NCBI RefSeq assembly: GCF_002847525.1 | Contig: NZ_PKKM01000002.1 | Span: 62,001 to 126,000, forward strand | DNA from: Schaalia odontolytica | Lineage (GTDB): Bacteria; Actinomycetota; Actinomycetes; Actinomycetales; Actinomycetaceae | DNA length: 64,000 nt | Reading direction: 5' to 3' | Shown: piece by piece, positions 61,414 to 64,000 of the stretch | How the letters are laid out: each line of letters opens with the position of its first letter | How positions within the stretch are numbered: position 1 is the first letter of the stretch | Program-made: the position numbers and the translations under genes | The notes under the pieces: model-generated | Told to the model about the DNA's origin: nothing | What the model saw: the letters and a program-made list of their open reading frames with translations, nothing else | Database searches by the model: none

Positions 61414-62970
61414 TCAGCGCACCGAATCCGCATCCGCAAGGACGATCGTGGCACGACGCTCGCCCATGAGGATTTCGGTACCCGCGGGCACCTCGACAGC
61501 TTGGCCGCCCGCGAGCGCGGAAATACGACCATCAGGCGTTCGGATCTGCGTGCCATTCGCCGAGAAGGCATCCTCGATCCAGGCACCCGTCGCGGTCGGA
61601 CCGACGCGCATGTGCGTACGCGACAACGACACGGTCGTATCGGGCACGACGACCGAGCGCGTGCCTTCGACGGACGCGGGCCTGCGGCCGATGGTGAGAG
61701 GCTCGTCGATCAGCTCGCGCTGCCCGGAATCGAAGATGAGCCACAGCAGCTGAGCGCGCGCGGGAGCAGCCGGGGCACCCCACTGAGACCGGCCCGCGTC
61801 ACCCCACTGAGAGCCGCCACCCTGCATCTGCCCGGCCGCGTACGCCTCCTGGGCGGCCTGGCCGGCCTGAACCGCGCGGCGGCTGGGCGGCGGGGCGGAC
61901 ACGCCCGCACCGTTTGCGGCGTGGTAGGGCATAGTTTCGAACGACGGCTCGGAGTACGAGGCCGGGGCTGCCTGGGCGGGAGCCTGCGCAGGGGGCGCGC
62001 CCCAGGAATCCTGCGGGGCAGTCACGGGAGCCGCGGGCACGTCGGTTGCCGGAGACGAGAAGGTCGGAACGGCGGGCACCTCAGAGGCGGGAGACGAGAA
62101 GGTCGGAACGGCGGGCACCTCAGAGGCGGGAGACGAGAATGTCGGAACGGCGGGCACCTCAGAGGCGGGAGACGAGAAGGTGGGCACCGCCGGAACCGCA
62201 GGGGCCTGCGCAGCAGGCGCGTATGCGGGCTGGGTCGGGGCGGGACGATGCGCGTCGGGCATGCCCTGCGGCGGCGCTGCCGGAACCGCGGGCATCGCCG
62301 GAGCGGAAGGCACCGAGGGAGCGGAGAGCGCAGCCTGCGGCGCACTGTAGTCGGGCGCGTAGGGGTCGTTGGCGCGCTGTCCCGGAGCAGAGTAGCCGGG
62401 CGCGGCCTGCGGCACGGGCGTAAGCGGGGCGCTCGGCGCCCCCCACTGGCCCGGCGAGCTAGCCGGGTGAACGCCGTCGAAACCGTTGGGAGCTTGGCCG
62501 GGGCGCGGACGCTCGGAGTATCCCGCCATGCCTGCCGCGCCAGGTCCGGCCGCGAGCGCCGCGTGCTTGCGCAGGTCGACGAGGCGGGTGCGGGTGGGCC
62601 CCGTCAGCCAGGTACGGCCGTCGCGGGCGAGGGCGAGAGCGGCGAGGGGACCAACGACCGTGATCTGGAGCAGCGCCATGAGGGCGATGTAGCCCATTGC
62701 GGCTCCGAGGGACGGTGTCTGCGTATCGTCCTCGTCGCGGATGAGGCAGACGCGCATGGCGGCCATGCCGGGTGTACGCCCGGAGGCTCCGAGCATGATC
62801 CCGGCGGCGATCACGGCCTCGACGGTGATGAACGTGATGGTCAGGGGCGTGAAGTAGATAAACCAGGTCGCAGCGAGGAGCGCACCGAGGACCAGCAGGT
62901 CAATCACGTAGGCGCCGACGAGCCGCGAGGGCGTGGCGGGCGCGAACGGAGTCTTAGTGGTGTCAGACAT
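61414..62970 (-). CDS. RDD-family membrane protein with C-terminal FHA domain
   Basis: 518 aa. Residues 10-150 form an RDD domain with about four membrane segments (LVGAYVIDLLVLGALLAATW; TPGMAAMRVCLI). A long Pro/Ala-rich linker follows (about 180-390), containing four tandem copies of VPAVPTFSSPASE. The C-terminal FHA domain (about 425-518) shows REPLTIGRRP-like LTIGRRPASVEG, SLSRTHMRVG and SANGTQIRTPDG, the phosphothreonine-binding set. It overlaps the upstream EccD-like gene by one nt (TAATG). FHA domains in ESX loci link the machine to Ser/Thr kinases; that role is inferred. The start at 62970 is set by the overlap. Confidence 0.85.
   Translation of the reverse strand: MSDTTKTPFAPATPSRLVGAYVIDLLVLGALLAATWFIYFTPLTITFITVEAVIAAGIMLGASGRTPGMAAMRVCLIRDEDDTQTPSLGAAMGYIALMALLQITVVGPLAALALARDGRTWLTGPTRTRLVDLRKHAALAAGPGAAGMAGYSERPRPGQAPNGFDGVHPASSPGQWGAPSAPLTPVPQAAPGYSAPGQRANDPYAPDYSAPQAALSAPSVPSAPAMPAVPAAPPQGMPDAHRPAPTQPAYAPAAQAPAVPAVPTFSSPASEVPAVPTFSSPASEVPAVPTFSSPASEVPAVPTFSSPATDVPAAPVTAPQDSWGAPPAQAPAQAAPASYSEPSFETMPYHAANGAGVSAPPPSRRAVQAGQAAQEAYAAGQMQGGGSQWGDAGRSQWGAPAAPARAQLLWLIFDSGQRELIDEPLTIGRRPASVEGTRSVVVPDTTVSLSRTHMRVGPTATGAWIEDAFSANGTQIRTPDGRISALAGGQAVEVPAGTEILMGERRATIVLADADSVR
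62051..62185. repeat. 39-bp tandem repeat coding for VPAVPTFSSPASE
   Basis: Three near-identical 39-bp units (62051-62089, 62090-62128, 62129-62167; one or two differences) and a partial fourth, inside the linker of the RDD-FHA protein. The unit is 13 codons, so copy-number changes keep the frame. Confidence 0.85.
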
Positions 62971-64000
62971 TACAGGACCGCCCTCCAAGCGAACGAGAAG
63001 AGACCCGAGGCCATGACCGCCGCGGGCAGGAGCGCAAACGTGCAGAAACTTTGGACGAAATCGAGGATTGTGCCGATGAGTGCAGCGTTGTTCGTGGTTT
63101 CCACGATGCTGGTCATGACGACCGTGACAACGCTGATCACGATGAGGACGCACAGGGGAACGAGCGGGAAGAACCAGTCGACGCCCTTCAACGCGTTCGT
63201 CCAGTCACCGACGAGCAGGGCGCACAACAGCGCGAGAGCGGTCAGGCGCGGGAGGATTCGACCGAGGTAGGTCCGAGTCGATCGCGGCGCGGTGAGCAGA
63301 ACGACGATCGAGGCGATCACGAGGACGATGCCTGCGATGCCTTGTCCCATGTCGAGGTCGGGCGTCACTGTGCGGGCCAGAGGGATGCCTCCGGCGAGGA
63401 CGAACGCGGCCGAAGCGACGACGAGCAGGGTATTGCGCGCCTCGGTGTGCCCCAGGACGACGGCCATGCGTCCACCGGTAACAGCGCTGGGCTTTTGGAC
63501 GGGAGGCTGACGGATGCGCGAGGCGACCGTCTGGACGGCGGACACGTCGATGAGCTGAGTGTCGGGCACGCGGAGCGACAGACGGGGGGCCATGAGGAAG
63601 AGGTAGACGCCGATCATGACCGCCAGCGGCGCGATATCAATCACGCTAAAGAGCGGGAATGCGTCGATCGTGATGAGCACTGTGGCGCACACCCAAGCCA
63701 GCAGCGCACTGAGGGCCGACGGGGTGACAGTCAGGGACACGACGGCCAGGGACACGATGAGGGCCACCCAGACGCCGACGACGGGAGCAATCGTCAGCGC
63801 GTGGATATCGGCTACCGACACCAGGCCGATCGCACTGTAACCCGCGAGAGCGGGCATCAGGAGCAGCAGAGTGGGACGCGAACGCACCTTGCGCGACACA
63901 AAAAGCGGAGCGATCGAGCCGATGCAGCAGACGAGCGAGCAGACTGCGCGCAGCCACACGGGGACGGATGAGACGGTCTTCGCCCACAGGGGGCCGTCCT
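62970..64000 (-). CDS. EccD-like integral membrane protein (5' end beyond window)
   Basis: At least 343 codons, open to the right edge (first visible residues DGPLWAKTVSSV, then WLRAVCSLVC). About ten hydrophobic segments are evident (for example ALTIAPVVGVWVALIVSLAV and IVLVIASIVVLLTAP) with a cytoplasmic loop containing VQTVASRIRQPPVQKPSAV, which resembles the EccD layout after its ubiquitin-like domain. The N-terminus, and probably the ubiquitin-like domain, lies outside the window. It is transcribed into the RDD-FHA gene. Alternatively a more distant ESX-associated permease. Confidence 0.75.
   Translation of the reverse strand, partial: DGPLWAKTVSSVPVWLRAVCSLVCCIGSIAPLFVSRKVRSRPTLLLLMPALAGYSAIGLVSVADIHALTIAPVVGVWVALIVSLAVVSLTVTPSALSALLAWVCATVLITIDAFPLFSVIDIAPLAVMIGVYLFLMAPRLSLRVPDTQLIDVSAVQTVASRIRQPPVQKPSAVTGGRMAVVLGHTEARNTLLVVASAAFVLAGGIPLARTVTPDLDMGQGIAGIVLVIASIVVLLTAPRSTRTYLGRILPRLTALALLCALLVGDWTNALKGVDWFFPLVPLCVLIVISVVTVVMTSIVETTNNAALIGTILDFVQSFCTFALLPAAVMASGLFSFAWRAVL

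Noticed and set aside
1..64000. tRNA or rRNA genes
   Set aside because: I looked for clover-leaf arms with CCA-type ends and rRNA cores in the gaps and found none convincing.

Overview
The window is high-GC actinobacterial DNA, most likely from an oral or mucosal member of the Actinomycetaceae (Schaalia/Actinomyces type). The reasons are: a NADH dehydrogenase I operon beside a nearly complete menaquinone pathway, a 32-aa bS22-type ribosomal protein next to a BldC-type regulator, a dextran/isomaltooligosaccharide utilisation locus, several start codons placed 6-8 nt after a TAnnnT box (leaderless-type promoters), and an actinobacterial type VII (ESX) secretion locus. The species is inferred from content, not proven.

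Layout. 1-9878 (minus strand): an FAD-dependent geranylgeranyl/menaquinone reductase heads the nuoA-B-C-D-E-F-G-H operon, whose genes mostly overlap by 1-4 nt; nuoH runs off the left edge. 10269-12744 (plus): a putative lipoprotein and a secreted DUF4874/DUF4832 protein. 12833-21087: menG, menF, an HtrA-like protease, menD-menC and menB; menE and menA lie at 36287-38546. All the men genes from chorismate to MK are present except menH and the DHNA-CoA thioesterase, so quinone synthesis and quinone use (Nuo) are neighbours. Between the men blocks lie a dextran locus (21092-31537: secreted GH66 dextranase, GH13 oligo-1,6-glucosidase, cytoplasmic GH66 enzyme, two ABC permeases, binding protein, divergent ROK repressor with a perfect inverted-repeat operator), an IS256-family element (31739-33116), 1.5 kb of repeat-rich non-coding DNA, and an L,D-transpeptidase.

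38666-41533 is a compact overlapping unit: a 25-aa ORF, an alpha/beta hydrolase with a long helical N-terminal region, and two related small lipoproteins. It looks like a lipase effector with lipoprotein partners. 41639-50324 carries an MFS transporter, a ribokinase, a PLD-N small membrane protein, a histidine phosphatase, bS22, BldC, and the TrkH/TrkA potassium uptake pair, split by about 2 kb containing 42-bp tandem repeats and a DUF559-like protein gene.

50584-64000 is the ESX locus: two WXG/PPE-like substrates (one with a repeated coiled-coil tail), a YbaB-like protein, three subtilisin-like proteases, eccB, eccD, two divergent WXG100 genes, an RDD-FHA fusion and a second EccD-like protein cut by the right edge. 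EccC and EccE are not in the window.

Two repeat families stand out. A 14-mer, GACGAGGCCGGGGC, occurs exactly eight times (four more with one mismatch), sometimes as terminator stems. An 18-bp GTGAAA...CGCCC element occurs about eleven times in just two intergenic islands (33.58-34.01 kb and 47.88-48.08 kb).
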